The notes below the pieces were generated by a model. That model saw only the letters and a program-made list of their open reading frames with translations. It made no database searches and was not told where the DNA came from. Below, one piece after another: positions 34,368 through 43,747 of a stretch of 64,000 nucleotides of DNA. Location of the stretch: the NCBI RefSeq assembly GCF_037963765.1, contig NZ_CP150166.1, positions 1,090,001-1,154,000 on the forward strand, written 5' to 3'. The translations under genes were made by a program, and so were the position numbers. Each line of letters begins with the position of its first letter. Within the stretch, counting starts at the first letter, position 1. Source of the DNA: Sporosarcina sp. FSL W8-0480 (GTDB lineage: Bacteria; Bacillota; Bacilli; Bacillales_A; Planococcaceae).

Positions 34368-36481
34368 TCGAAAACATGTTGCTTCAAGGCAAAGATGGAA
34401 GGGTTATGAGAATTGTCTATGTAAATCGACTTTCTTCTATTATATATGCAATTGATATGGATGAAGGTAGCAGGTGGCCCTATCCTATTAAAGTTGAGGA
34501 AATCATGATTGCGATTGCTGACGGTGAAATAAGACTGTTAATAGAAAATCCATATTTCAGACACGTATACGAAGAAGATTTGAGCAATGCTGAAAAGCAG
34601 AGAAGGGATCGAGCATGGGAAGTAATTTCATATGTCTTTCAACACGTTGAATCTGAAGAACATCTCTATTTGAGAAAATATCGACAGAAGGCGATTGATC
34701 TTTCCGTTGCCAATTTACGAGTGAGTAAAAACACTGTGAAAAGCTACTTGATTGAATATTGGAGAGGAGGAAAGGTTCGAAACGCCTTGCTTCCTAATTA
34801 CTATAAGTGTGGTGCAAAAGGTAAGGATAAGAAAGTAAGTAGAGTGAAAAGAGGAAGACCACGAAAGTACGGTGAACGAAAAGGTGTCAATGTTGATGAA
34901 AAGCTGAGAAAAATTTTTATGATTAGTCTCAATCGGTATTATTACAATGAAAAACAAAATACATTGAAAACGGCTTATGAGTTTATGATTAAAGATTTTT
35001 TCACGATTGAAAGAGTTGAACAAAATGGAGTGTTGGTTCCAATTATTGACTCAGAAATACCAACGTACCATCAATTTTATTATTGGTACAAAAACTTTAA
35101 TCAAATAAAAAATGAAGTTTCAAAGCGACATGGCTCCAGGGTGTACCACCAAAAACATCAGGCGATTATTGGAAATTCTACACAAGATAGTGGTATTGGA
35201 CCCGCTACGTTGTGGCAATTAGACTCAAGCCCATTGAACGTGACATGCGTCTCAAGTGTGAACAGAAATATTCTTGTTGGTAAGCCGTTACTTCATATCT
35301 GTATGGATGTTTTCTCAAGGATGATTGTCGGATTCAATTTATCATATGAATCATTAAATGCTTATAGCGGGGCTATGGTTGCGTTACAAAATAGTATGAC
35401 ACCAAAAAAAGAATTCTGTTTAAAGTATGGAGTTGATATTGAAGAAGATGATTGGGGTGTCGCTTGCATTCCGCATCGTATATTTACAGATCGTGGGGAG
35501 CTTAACGGCAAGCAAATTGAAAGTGCAATAGAAGGATTAGGTATTTCTATTCAGAATAGCCCTCCATACACTCCGCAAAAAAAGGGAATTGTTGAACAAG
35601 CGTTAAATCAAATTCAGCTTCAACTGGCTCCACATGTAGAGGGTGCTTCAATCAGCGGGAAAAGGGTTCGTGAGCGGGGAGAAAGCGATTTACGGTTAAA
35701 AGCAAATCTAACGATTGATGAATTGACGGCGATTATCATTAGATTAATCATTTTCCACAATAATTACCATGTTCTACAAGACTATGAATTGACTGAGGAA
35801 ATGTTGGAAGCAGGAATTGAAAAGATTCCAAGAGAAATTTGGCGTTTTGGGCTAAAGCATCAGAAAGGTCAGTTAAGGAAATTGCCCGAAGAAGTCATCA
35901 AGATCAATTTATTGCAGTCCGATACAGCAACTATTACCCCCCAAGGGCTTAGATATAAGAAGCTTCTTTACGCATCTGAATATAGTTTACAAAATAACTG
36001 GTTCGAATCAGCCCGAAATTACGGAAGTAAGCGAGTGAAAATTAAGTTCGATGCAAGGGATTTATCAGAAATATACACGATTAATGATGATGGAAGTCTT
36101 CATAAATTAAAACTTTTAGATCATCTTGAAAAATATTACGGGAAAAGAATTGAAGAGATTGATCGGATTATTGAATATGAAAAAGAAATAGAAGAGAAAA
36201 GTAAAGAAAAGGAACTTCAGCAAAAAATAAAGTTATTTTCCGATATCGAGGAAATCGTTGCAGAAGGAAAGAAAAAAACAAAGGCAGAGCTTGACAGCAG
36301 TATAAGTAAAACACAAAAGCTGAAAGGGATAAAAGAAAATCAACGCAAGGAAAGAGAGTTACAGCGTGAGCGATTGAAAAAGGAAAAAGAGGAAAAGGAA
36401 TATATTACGCCATCTGAGGAGAACTTGGTTGAAATTGACGATGGTGACGAACTGTCATTGTTTAGAAGTTTGAGAGATTGA
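34358..36481 (+). CDS. tnsB: TnsB-like DDE transposase
   Basis: TnsB binds the element ends, cuts the 3' strands and joins them to target DNA. The 707-residue length is typical of TnsB. The RNase H-like core has D289 in LWQLDSSP, D378 in IFTDRGELNG and E413 in KKGIVEQALN, a perfect D,D35E spacing. An N-terminal winged-helix region (SVANLRVSKNTVKSYLIEYW near 110) precedes it. A beta-barrel and a lysine/glutamate-rich coiled tail (residues 600-690) follow; the tail is the region that contacts TnsC in Tn7. It appears fully active. Confidence 0.93.
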   Translation: MELIENMLLQGKDGRVMRIVYVNRLSSIIYAIDMDEGSRWPYPIKVEEIMIAIADGEIRLLIENPYFRHVYEEDLSNAEKQRRDRAWEVISYVFQHVESEEHLYLRKYRQKAIDLSVANLRVSKNTVKSYLIEYWRGGKVRNALLPNYYKCGAKGKDKKVSRVKRGRPRKYGERKGVNVDEKLRKIFMISLNRYYYNEKQNTLKTAYEFMIKDFFTIERVEQNGVLVPIIDSEIPTYHQFYYWYKNFNQIKNEVSKRHGSRVYHQKHQAIIGNSTQDSGIGPATLWQLDSSPLNVTCVSSVNRNILVGKPLLHICMDVFSRMIVGFNLSYESLNAYSGAMVALQNSMTPKKEFCLKYGVDIEEDDWGVACIPHRIFTDRGELNGKQIESAIEGLGISIQNSPPYTPQKKGIVEQALNQIQLQLAPHVEGASISGKRVRERGESDLRLKANLTIDELTAIIIRLIIFHNNYHVLQDYELTEEMLEAGIEKIPREIWRFGLKHQKGQLRKLPEEVIKINLLQSDTATITPQGLRYKKLLYASEYSLQNNWFESARNYGSKRVKIKFDARDLSEIYTINDDGSLHKLKLLDHLEKYYGKRIEEIDRIIEYEKEIEEKSKEKELQQKIKLFSDIEEIVAEGKKKTKAELDSSISKTQKLKGIKENQRKERELQRERLKKEKEEKEYITPSEENLVEIDDGDELSLFRSLRD

Positions 36482-36497
36482 ATTGGAGTGATGTTCA

Positions 36498-37991
36498 TTG
36501 GTGAAGGAAATATTTCTACCAAATGGTATGGAGGCAATGCAGGCAAGCTATACTGAATATCCACTTGAAGAGTTTAATCAGAATCCATTTATACAGGCAT
36601 TACCTCCAATAGCAGATAAACCAGCAGTAATTAAAAAGCTTTCTATGAATCCATCATTTTCTGAGCAAGAAAGAAAAATGGAAACTGTGTATCGCTTGCA
36701 AATGATCAATAGGCTATATCAGTTTTTTCAACCACTACCTATACATTTGGAGATATGGGATATGATAAATAGTCTTCTTTTGCAAGGTTATTTAGCGAGA
36801 AACCCATTTGACCCAGCCTATAAACGCTACTTGCATGAAACAGGAAAGCAAATCATAAACCGCTCTTTCGATATTAACAGTAGACAAAATTTCCGTACGA
36901 CAGCAGGGTGTGGGGCTCTTATCGGTTTTTCTGGCATGGGAAAAACAACCTCAGTCAGTCGGGTATTGAGCAATATTCCTCAAATTATTGTTCATAACGA
37001 ATATAGGGGACAGCATTTTAATCAAATCCAACTTGTTTGGTTAAAGTTAGATGCTCCTTCTACATCTTCATTAAAGGCTTTATGTTTGCAGTTCTTTATG
37101 AGGGTTGACGACTTGCTTGGCACGAATAATTATAAAAAATATGTATCACGAAATGCGTCAGTCGATATGATGTTGCCCTTGATTGCACAACTCTCTCAAA
37201 ATATTGGGCTTGGATTACTTATTATTGATGAGACCCAAAATATTAAAGGTCGTGGTGCAGACCAAATCATGAATTTTTTTGTGAATCTTATAAACTCTGG
37301 TGTAAATCTTGCGATTATTGGAACGCCTGGAGCTTATAGTCTTTTTGGAGACGAATTAAGGATTGCAAGAAGATTTACGGGTAATTCGGAAATAATTTTT
37401 AACAACATGGAGTACAATAATGAATTTAAGTTCCTATTGGAGTCTATGTGGCGGTATCAATGGACAAGGAAGTTCACTCCGCTTACAGAGGAGTTTGCAA
37501 AAGTTATCTATGATGAAACTCAAGGAATTTCAGATTTAATTGTGAAACTATTTGTTTATTCTCAGCAGAAAGCTATTTCGACAGGGAAAGAGGAAATAAC
37601 AGTTGAACTTATGCGAAATGTTGCCAGTAAAAAGTTCAAATTAATGAAGGAAATGCTGAATGCTATTCGTTCAGGTAATCCTTATAAAATAGCAAAATAT
37701 GAAGATATTAGAAGGATTGAAATTGTTAGTACGATTCAACAATCAGAAGTTGATGCTACTGAAAAGGCATTGAAAACTGAAAAATATAAGGAAATAAGAA
37801 AGAATAAAGTCGTTGACGTGCCACCGATACCCCTAATGAAAAAGGCAAAACGGAATATTGAATATGCAGATGGCGATCTTAGATTATTATTGAAAAATGG
37901 AGTTAAGCAACAGAAAACTCCGTATGAAATTTTAATAGAGCATGGATTTATTGATGACATGTTGGAGTGGGATGTTGGTGTAGATCCATGA
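36498..37991 (+). CDS. tnsC: TnsC-like AAA+ transposition regulator
   Basis: TnsC is the ATP-dependent matchmaker between the target selector (TniQ/TnsD) and the TnsAB transposase. The 497-residue protein has Walker A GFSGMGKTTSVSR near 144 and Walker B LGLLIIDETQNI near 236. A sensor segment, LAIIGTPGAY near 272, and an arginine-finger candidate, RIARRFTG near 293, follow. The TTG at 36498, 9 bp after GGAG, is chosen as start. The stop overlaps the tniQ start by 4 bp. The C-terminal 100 residues are basic and may contact TnsB or TnsA. Confidence 0.92.
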   Translation: MVKEIFLPNGMEAMQASYTEYPLEEFNQNPFIQALPPIADKPAVIKKLSMNPSFSEQERKMETVYRLQMINRLYQFFQPLPIHLEIWDMINSLLLQGYLARNPFDPAYKRYLHETGKQIINRSFDINSRQNFRTTAGCGALIGFSGMGKTTSVSRVLSNIPQIIVHNEYRGQHFNQIQLVWLKLDAPSTSSLKALCLQFFMRVDDLLGTNNYKKYVSRNASVDMMLPLIAQLSQNIGLGLLIIDETQNIKGRGADQIMNFFVNLINSGVNLAIIGTPGAYSLFGDELRIARRFTGNSEIIFNNMEYNNEFKFLLESMWRYQWTRKFTPLTEEFAKVIYDETQGISDLIVKLFVYSQQKAISTGKEEITVELMRNVASKKFKLMKEMLNAIRSGNPYKIAKYEDIRRIEIVSTIQQSEVDATEKALKTEKYKEIRKNKVVDVPPIPLMKKAKRNIEYADGDLRLLLKNGVKQQKTPYEILIEHGFIDDMLEWDVGVDP

Positions 37992-39496
37992 TTAACTTTC
38001 TTCCAGTTATTTATGAAGATGAGCTTTTATACAGTGTGATTGCTCGTTATAAGCAAATGTGTGGGATGGTGAGTAATCAAGCTTTAGTAAAAGATTTGTT
38101 TGGGAGGTTGATTATTATGAAATCAACTTTTTTTCCAATACATCTTAATGCATTTGTGAATAATCTTCCCCCGACTTCAAAAATAACTACCAATGAAATA
38201 ATTATAAATCACACAATGTTTCCCTTTTACACATCATTTTTGTCGGAGGAAAAAGCAGAGTCTATTAATGAAATAATGGTAGAAGGTAATGGATTAGCAG
38301 TTGAAAGTGTTGTTGGATTTGGGGGAAGCAAGGTGAAGATTCAACGTTATTTGCGATATTGCCCAATCTGTTACAGAAATGATAAAGAAGAACTTGGTGA
38401 GAGTTACTTTCGAAGATCTCATCAAATTGTGGGTGCAATATATTGTTCAATTCATCAGGTATTATTGAAAGATAGTCCAGTTTTAAGTACAGAAAGTGGA
38501 TTTGATTATAAATGTGCGGATGCAGAAGTATGTGATGAAGCTGTTATAGCAGACCCATATCCAATTAGAATAAAAGAGTTAAATCTTCAATATATCCATA
38601 ATGCAGAACGCTTGTTAAAAGGTAATTATCCAAAAAAGGATCTTCAGTTTATCATTAACTTCTATATAGATACATTGAGGAATAAAGGTTTAGCATCTAA
38701 TAGCGGAAATTTATATATGAATGAGTTGCAAGAACAATTCTTGCATTATTATCCAGCTGAATATTTAGAGATAATGCAGAGCTGTATTGACCCTGATAAT
38801 CCGACCAATTGGTTAAGAATTTTTGTAAGAAATAATAATAAAAATAGAAGTCCATTGAGACATTTGCTTTTCCTCCAGTTCCTCGAAGTGGATGTAGATG
38901 AATTATTTCAGGCTACTACTGTTGTTGGGAAGAGAAAGGTAATGAGTGAATTCACTCCGAAGTTTGATATCAATGAAAGAAGGACAAAGTGGATCAAATT
39001 AATAGAAGAAAACCAGGGAGCATCCAGGAGTGAATTGAAAGAAAAGGGGAAAGGACTGCATACTTGGATTTTTAGATATGATCGAGAGTGGTATGAGAAA
39101 GTAACTCCAAGAGTGAAGGTGAAGAAGCAAAGGACTGATACTATTGATTGGAAGAAAAGAGATGAGGAGTGTTTAAAACTTGCAAAAGAAGCTGTGAAAG
39201 AGATTATGAATAAAGATGGAAAACCCATTAGGGTAACCCCTTGGCGGATAAAATTGACCATTGGTGCAGGGAGATGGTTTGATAATGAGAAATTAACTCG
39301 AACCCAACAATATTTGAAAGAAGTAAAAGAGGACATAAATGATTTCCGCATTAGAAAAGTCAAATGGGCTATAAACGAATTGAACAAGGAAGATGAAAGA
39401 ATTACTGCTTATAAGGTTCAAATATATGCAGGATTTGGCGGTGGTGAGAATGAAGTTAGAGAATTGATTCAAAAGGTGTTAGAAGAAAATTTATAG
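37988..39496 (+). CDS. tniQ: TniQ/TnsD-type target-site selector
   Basis: This 502-residue protein is TnsD-sized, so it probably recognises a fixed chromosomal site. The N-terminal TniQ domain opens INFLPVIYEDELLYSVIARY and holds a zinc site, RYCPICYRND near 122 and IYCSIHQVLL near 150 (Cys-x2-Cys and Cys-x2-His). The C-terminal 170 residues are basic and include a repeated helix pattern (WKKRDEECLKLAKEAVKEIM and VTPWRIKLTIGAGRWF) typical of TnsD DNA-binding tails. The insertion lies at the last codons of rlmCD, so this gene end is a candidate target. The ATG at 37988 overlaps tnsC by 4 bp. Confidence 0.88.
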   Translation: MINFLPVIYEDELLYSVIARYKQMCGMVSNQALVKDLFGRLIIMKSTFFPIHLNAFVNNLPPTSKITTNEIIINHTMFPFYTSFLSEEKAESINEIMVEGNGLAVESVVGFGGSKVKIQRYLRYCPICYRNDKEELGESYFRRSHQIVGAIYCSIHQVLLKDSPVLSTESGFDYKCADAEVCDEAVIADPYPIRIKELNLQYIHNAERLLKGNYPKKDLQFIINFYIDTLRNKGLASNSGNLYMNELQEQFLHYYPAEYLEIMQSCIDPDNPTNWLRIFVRNNNKNRSPLRHLLFLQFLEVDVDELFQATTVVGKRKVMSEFTPKFDINERRTKWIKLIEENQGASRSELKEKGKGLHTWIFRYDREWYEKVTPRVKVKKQRTDTIDWKKRDEECLKLAKEAVKEIMNKDGKPIRVTPWRIKLTIGAGRWFDNEKLTRTQQYLKEVKEDINDFRIRKVKWAINELNKEDERITAYKVQIYAGFGGGENEVRELIQKVLEENL

Positions 39497-39534
39497 GGTC
39501 AACTTAGGGTTAATGGGTAATTCCTAAGTTGACC
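39497..39534. terminator. Inverted repeat after the tns operon
   Basis: A perfect 12-bp inverted repeat GGTCAACTTAGG / CCTAAGTTGACC with a 14-nt spacer starts directly after the tniQ stop. It lacks a T-run, so termination is uncertain; a protein-binding site is possible. Confidence 0.5.
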
Positions 39535-39588
39535 ATCCCTTTGGAATTGAATTGATAGAAACTATAGGTTCATAGAGAATCTCGATTA

Positions 39589-40371
39589 TTATAAAAAGTG
39601 TTTAAAATGCTCTATTAATTTTTGCACTACGATATTTAAACCGTTAAGTCCTGTGCCTAATTTACCAGCATATTCAATCTTTTCGATGGCATGTTTAATA
39701 AGTGAACGTTTAGGTTTTTCGGCTACAATTTCAGTAATAGCAACCTCAACGATTTCTTTTGTATCTTCCTTTTCATCCTTATCTAATTCTATTTTTTCCA
39801 ATAACCTGTAAAATGTTTCAGTTAATTCTTTTAGTTCATGAGCATGTCCATAATGGATATTCTGTGTTGCATTTACGGTTCCTTGTCCTTGTGCAATAGC
39901 AACTTGACCACCGTTAACATTAATATGGATTTTTTCATTATCCCCCATATCTAACCAAACTCCTTTTAGGTAAACTTCAATATGCCCGATGAGCAAGCTA
40001 ACTACTCTGTCGTTAAAAGCATCTACCATATCTTGAAACCTTTTACCTGACCCGTAAAAATAACAAATAGTTATATAATCATTATGATTTTCCGAACTGA
40101 ATTTAAGTAATTGATAAATGAAGGAAATTTCGTAGTTTTTTTCTGGTTGAATTATATAAGCTTCATGCATTTCCCTCTCTTTAATTTCTTTCTCAATATC
40201 AAAGGTAAATGTGTTATGTTCATCAATGAAACTCTTAATTATTGGATTATTTTCTATGAAATAAATAAACCTTTTTAAGTTATTTATGCCATCATCTCTA
40301 TCTGTTTTCAACAGACGGCTTGCAATTCTACGAAACTCTGTAGATAGCATTTGGAATTCCTTTTTATCCAT
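39589..40371 (-). CDS. Putative defence protein with NGGQ-NATQ motif
   Basis: This 260-residue protein starts at the ATG at 40371, which overlaps the preceding stop (ATGGATAA). The N-terminal half is helical with no motif I recognise. Near residue 160 comes IHINVNGGQVAIAQGQGTVN, then ATQN. A similar short segment occurs in many putative conflict-system proteins between an effector and a C-terminal region, recalled without a search. A hydrophobic amphipathic C-terminus (LNGLNIVVQKLIEHFKHFL) follows. It forms a two-gene unit with the zinc-ribbon gene upstream. Function unknown. Confidence 0.55.
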   Translation of the reverse strand: MDKKEFQMLSTEFRRIASRLLKTDRDDGINNLKRFIYFIENNPIIKSFIDEHNTFTFDIEKEIKEREMHEAYIIQPEKNYEISFIYQLLKFSSENHNDYITICYFYGSGKRFQDMVDAFNDRVVSLLIGHIEVYLKGVWLDMGDNEKIHINVNGGQVAIAQGQGTVNATQNIHYGHAHELKELTETFYRLLEKIELDKDEKEDTKEIVEVAITEIVAEKPKRSLIKHAIEKIEYAGKLGTGLNGLNIVVQKLIEHFKHFL

Positions 40372-40846
40372 TAATAGTTCCAATTGTCTCACCTCCACAG
40401 AAAGGACAATACAGCGTCTCGTCAATGAGAGATGCTTTAATTCCACGATCACAACATGAAACTTTATAAGATTCCATATTATCTGACTCAATAATTGTTT
40501 TTGGAGCGTTCATTTCTATTTTGGAACCCGTTTTTACCTTAATGGCTTTGTTGTTCCTGAATGTTTTCTTCATCCCATCCATAAAACCATTTAACAGTTC
40601 ATACATATGGTTTTCTGCTAAACGTAAAGCCTTTTCTTTAACTTCATCCGTTAAAAACTCATTTGGTTCAGCCACTAAACCACAATATGGACAGAATAAT
40701 TCGTAAATAGCATCGTCTTCAACATCCTCCCAAGTCAGTTTAAAATGTTTGTCACAGAAAGGACATTGTAAGGATACATACCCGTCGTCATCCAACGGGA
40801 TGGAAAAAGGGATAGTCACGTCTGACAATATAAAATCTCCTCTCAT
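40364..40846 (-). CDS. Double zinc-ribbon protein
   Basis: This 160-residue protein has two Cys pairs at the N-terminus (LQCPFCDKHFKL and LFCPYCGLVAEP near residues 26-62) and a second set at the C-terminus (SCCDRGIK and LYCPFCGGETIG). It looks like two zinc ribbons joined by a helical, lysine-rich linker. It is probably a nucleic-acid or protein adaptor. It is the first gene of the two-gene unit, with GGAG upstream of the ATG at 40846, and its stop is translationally coupled to the next start. Confidence 0.6.
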   Translation of the reverse strand: MRGDFILSDVTIPFSIPLDDDGYVSLQCPFCDKHFKLTWEDVEDDAIYELFCPYCGLVAEPNEFLTDEVKEKALRLAENHMYELLNGFMDGMKKTFRNNKAIKVKTGSKIEMNAPKTIIESDNMESYKVSCCDRGIKASLIDETLYCPFCGGETIGTING

Positions 40847-41184
40847 AACTTTGTATATTTACAGAATATTATAACACTTAATATCGAATAGGTGCGTTTA
40901 GTATATTTTCATAGTAACATTGACTATATACATTAAATGGTATAGGAAAAAGCGTTTTGTGGAATAAAGAAAGTTAGCAACAGGAAGAGAGAAATGCCGA
41001 GGAAAGTAAACCTAAATAGAAATGGCTTCGATGGAACAATAGAGGGAACCAAGTCTAATTATGAAAATTTGGTCTCTTTACCGATTTCCAGAGATGAATC
41101 GAATTTATGAGTAATTAATAGTAGATTTGAAAATGGAGATACTCCAATTTATTATAAGATTAGAAAATAGGGGGAAGAGATTTC
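40847..41184. other. Intergenic region with possible 38-codon gene
   Basis: This gap separates the leftward zinc-ribbon unit from the rightward RES gene. It holds a 38-codon frame at 40994-41110 with a GGAAGAG box (MPRKVNLNRN..., basic then acidic). Otherwise I see only AT-rich promoter-like DNA. Confidence 0.3.
40994..41110 (+). CDS. Possible small protein, 38 aa
   Basis: An ATG at 40994 follows GGAAGAGAG by about 6 bp, and the frame runs 38 codons to a TGA. The product is hydrophilic (MPRKVNLNRNGFDGTIEGTK at the start) with no known motif. It could be an antitoxin-sized partner of the RES-domain gene that begins 75 bp later, but position is the only support. Confidence 0.3.
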   Translation: MPRKVNLNRNGFDGTIEGTKSNYENLVSLPISRDESNL

Positions 41185-42285
41185 GTGGTATGTTGTGAGG
41201 AATGTTTCGATGATATTTTTTTGAAAGAAAAAATCAAAGAAAAAAATAAGAAAGGTGATTGTGAGTATTGTGGTGGAAAAAGTGTTTTCATCACTGATAC
41301 TAAACAACTGAGTCCATACTTTTTAAGATTAATGAATTTATACACTCATACTGAAGCCTATGAACATTATGATCCAGAAATAGATCATCCTTATGAAGTA
41401 GGCGTATTATTAATTACATTAATCAACGAAGATTGGTCAATTTTCTCTAAAGATATTCAAAACTATGAAATTGACTACAAGTTGTTGTTTGATATTTTGA
41501 ACGAAAATGACGAAGGAAAGTATTTTGATCCGAAAAAAGTATATTCAAAAATATCAGATGGAAATTCTTATAACGATCCGTTAGCTACATGGAAGATATA
41601 CTGGGATAAGTTAAAAAAAGAATTAAAATATGAAAATAGGTTCTTCCCTTACTTTGATATTAATAATGATATTTTAGAAATCCTAAAGTATCGTAATCAT
41701 AAGTTACAATCTGGTGATGTACTCTTTAGAGCCAGAATGGGAGAACAGGTTGAAGAAGATATGTTGGCACCACCTTCCAAAATTGCAAAGTCGGGCAGAG
41801 CTAATCCCAATGGAATCAGTTACTTGTATTGTGCAGATGACAAGGAAACGTGTATAGCAGAAATAAGACCATGGAAAGGTTCAAAAATTACTGTCGCATC
41901 TGTTGAAATAAATAAAGAATTAAAATTAGTAGATTTGAGTAGTAATAAATTTTCTCCACTAATATTTGAGGATTATAATGACATATTAGCAATGGATACA
42001 TTAATTTCTCGTTTTGCGAAAGAACTAAGTACCCCTATTGATCCTTCAAATTCAGAAATTGACTATCTTCCAACCCAATACATAACAGAACTTATTAAAG
42101 TAAGGGGCTACGATGGAATATGTTTCAAAAGTGCATTGGGACCTGCGTATAATATTGTTATTTTTGATGAAAAGAATGTAACGGTAAAAGATATTGAAAT
42201 GGTAGAGGTACAAGATATTTTATATAAAACTACTATTGATAATGAACTCTCAAGTACGCTTGGGGATATTCCATTTTTTGATTGA
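41185..42285 (+). CDS. RES-domain protein with N-terminal zinc-finger/HEPN-like region
   Basis: The C-terminal half is a RES domain, a NAD+-degrading phosphorylase or glycohydrolase fold used by toxins. FRARMG near residue 182 supplies Arg, TCIAEIRPWKG near 218 supplies Glu and GICFKSALG near 312 supplies Ser. The N-terminal part has CCEEC and CEYCGG pairs and a helical block (residues 30-150) like the N-terminal domain of HEPN/RES proteins. The GTG at 41185 follows GGGGGAAGAG. No typical Xre-type antitoxin gene is adjacent. It is probably an abortive-infection or toxin-type effector that depletes NAD+. Confidence 0.72.
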   Translation: MVCCEECFDDIFLKEKIKEKNKKGDCEYCGGKSVFITDTKQLSPYFLRLMNLYTHTEAYEHYDPEIDHPYEVGVLLITLINEDWSIFSKDIQNYEIDYKLLFDILNENDEGKYFDPKKVYSKISDGNSYNDPLATWKIYWDKLKKELKYENRFFPYFDINNDILEILKYRNHKLQSGDVLFRARMGEQVEEDMLAPPSKIAKSGRANPNGISYLYCADDKETCIAEIRPWKGSKITVASVEINKELKLVDLSSNKFSPLIFEDYNDILAMDTLISRFAKELSTPIDPSNSEIDYLPTQYITELIKVRGYDGICFKSALGPAYNIVIFDEKNVTVKDIEMVEVQDILYKTTIDNELSSTLGDIPFFD

Positions 42286-42385
42286 ATAAATCTTTATGGG
42301 TTTCATTATAATACGGGATTTCAAAACATATGGCTTAAGATGAAAAAGACTTAGAGATATAGTAATTTCTAAGGAGGTTGAAAAT

Positions 42386-43594
42386 ATGGTATCTATATTC
42401 CGAAAAGATCTTTATGAAAAGCTCTGGTCTATTGGCACTTCAAAAACTGCTAATGAATTAAATGTTCCATATAACAAGCTAAAAAGTGCCTGCATATCAA
42501 ATGAGATTCCTATGCCAACTGCATCATATTGGAGTCGTTTGTACATGGGGAAGGAAAAACCAACACAATCATTACTTCCTAATCCAGAAGATAACCCAGA
42601 GATTATTATTGAACAAGCAAAAGCGAAAAGTGCTACACCCCAAAAAATATTATCACCCAAGAAAGAAAAAGATGTTGAAATAACGCCCAATAATGATGAT
42701 GCCTTAACTAATGATGAATCAACCAAACAACAAGGATATTTCTCGTATCTTGAAGGAGAGCAAACGGTACTCACCCAGATTTTCAATGTATTAAAAGTTA
42801 ATAAAACCTTGTCTACAAGTCCACATCAAGAGATAGTTAAATATCGCCAAAAGAAAAAAGACGGTAGTTCGTATTACAGAGAAGCAATACTCCATATAAA
42901 CTCTTCATCGGGTGTTTTAATACCAGAAACCTTACCTTTTATAGATAGCTTATTTAAGGCTCTTGAAAAGGCAGGAGCAAGAATAAACATTACGCATGAT
43001 GAAATAAAGGTATTATATAAAAGTTACGTTTTTATGCTGAATTTCAAATTACCATCAAAGAAAGTGATGTTATCTCCAGACGATAAAGAATATTCATCCT
43101 ATAAAACTTATAAATATGTTTCCACTGGATATATGAATGTTGAAGTAGGATATTATCTTGAATGGCGAAAGTGGAGTAAGCATGAAAAACTTATCAAACA
43201 AACCAAAACAGACACATTTGACGCATTATTAAAGAAAGTATTCCTCTATATTTTTTCGCTTCCACAAATAATAGATGAAGAACGAATGGCTCATAAAATT
43301 GCTGAAGAGAAAAAAAGACAAGAGGAAGAACAAAGAGAAATTATAAGGGAACGACATGATCGGGAGTACAAGCTTACAGAAGAATTACTGCAAAAATCAG
43401 TACACTACTTCTACTCGCAAATAATAAAAAACTATATCGCATCTGAATTGGATGAAACAGCAGACGAATATGTTTGGGCTATGAATAAATCAGATTGGAT
43501 TATGGACTCTGAGAAGTATCCAGACAACCTACTGACAACTAATGATAAAGAAAAGCTGATTAGCTTCAAATTACCAAAAGGCCCCATGTATTGA
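42386..43594 (+). CDS. Hypothetical protein with N-terminal HTH
   Basis: This 402-residue protein starts after AAGGAGG. The N-terminus (YEKLWSIGTSKTANELNVPY, then IPMPTASYWSRLYMGK) belongs to a helix-turn-helix type seen in a widespread family, in which a YDLVWS.P...LAKEFGISD...IP.PP.GYWAK pattern recurs. A variable acidic linker (residues 60-120), a beta-rich middle and a long charged coiled coil (AHKIAEEKKRQEEEQREIIR near 310) follow. The family is common in accessory islands but uncharacterised. It stands alone between the RES gene and another unknown gene. Confidence 0.65.
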   Translation: MVSIFRKDLYEKLWSIGTSKTANELNVPYNKLKSACISNEIPMPTASYWSRLYMGKEKPTQSLLPNPEDNPEIIIEQAKAKSATPQKILSPKKEKDVEITPNNDDALTNDESTKQQGYFSYLEGEQTVLTQIFNVLKVNKTLSTSPHQEIVKYRQKKKDGSSYYREAILHINSSSGVLIPETLPFIDSLFKALEKAGARINITHDEIKVLYKSYVFMLNFKLPSKKVMLSPDDKEYSSYKTYKYVSTGYMNVEVGYYLEWRKWSKHEKLIKQTKTDTFDALLKKVFLYIFSLPQIIDEERMAHKIAEEKKRQEEEQREIIRERHDREYKLTEELLQKSVHYFYSQIIKNYIASELDETADEYVWAMNKSDWIMDSEKYPDNLLTTNDKEKLISFKLPKGPMY

Positions 43595-43747
43595 AGAATA
43601 ATTTAACCGTATTTATTTGAGAAAGCATGCATTTTATCCTTTTATTTGCTTTAAATAGTCTTTTAGAAATTAATAATATGCAGAAACAGAAAAATGTTTT
43701 ATTGCAACGGTTGGAGACTTAATGAAAGAATGAATGGGGGATAACAA

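Noticed and set aside
32628..39496. CRISPR-associated transposon
   Set aside because: TniQ is full TnsD size and no cas genes or repeat-spacer array accompany the tns operon.
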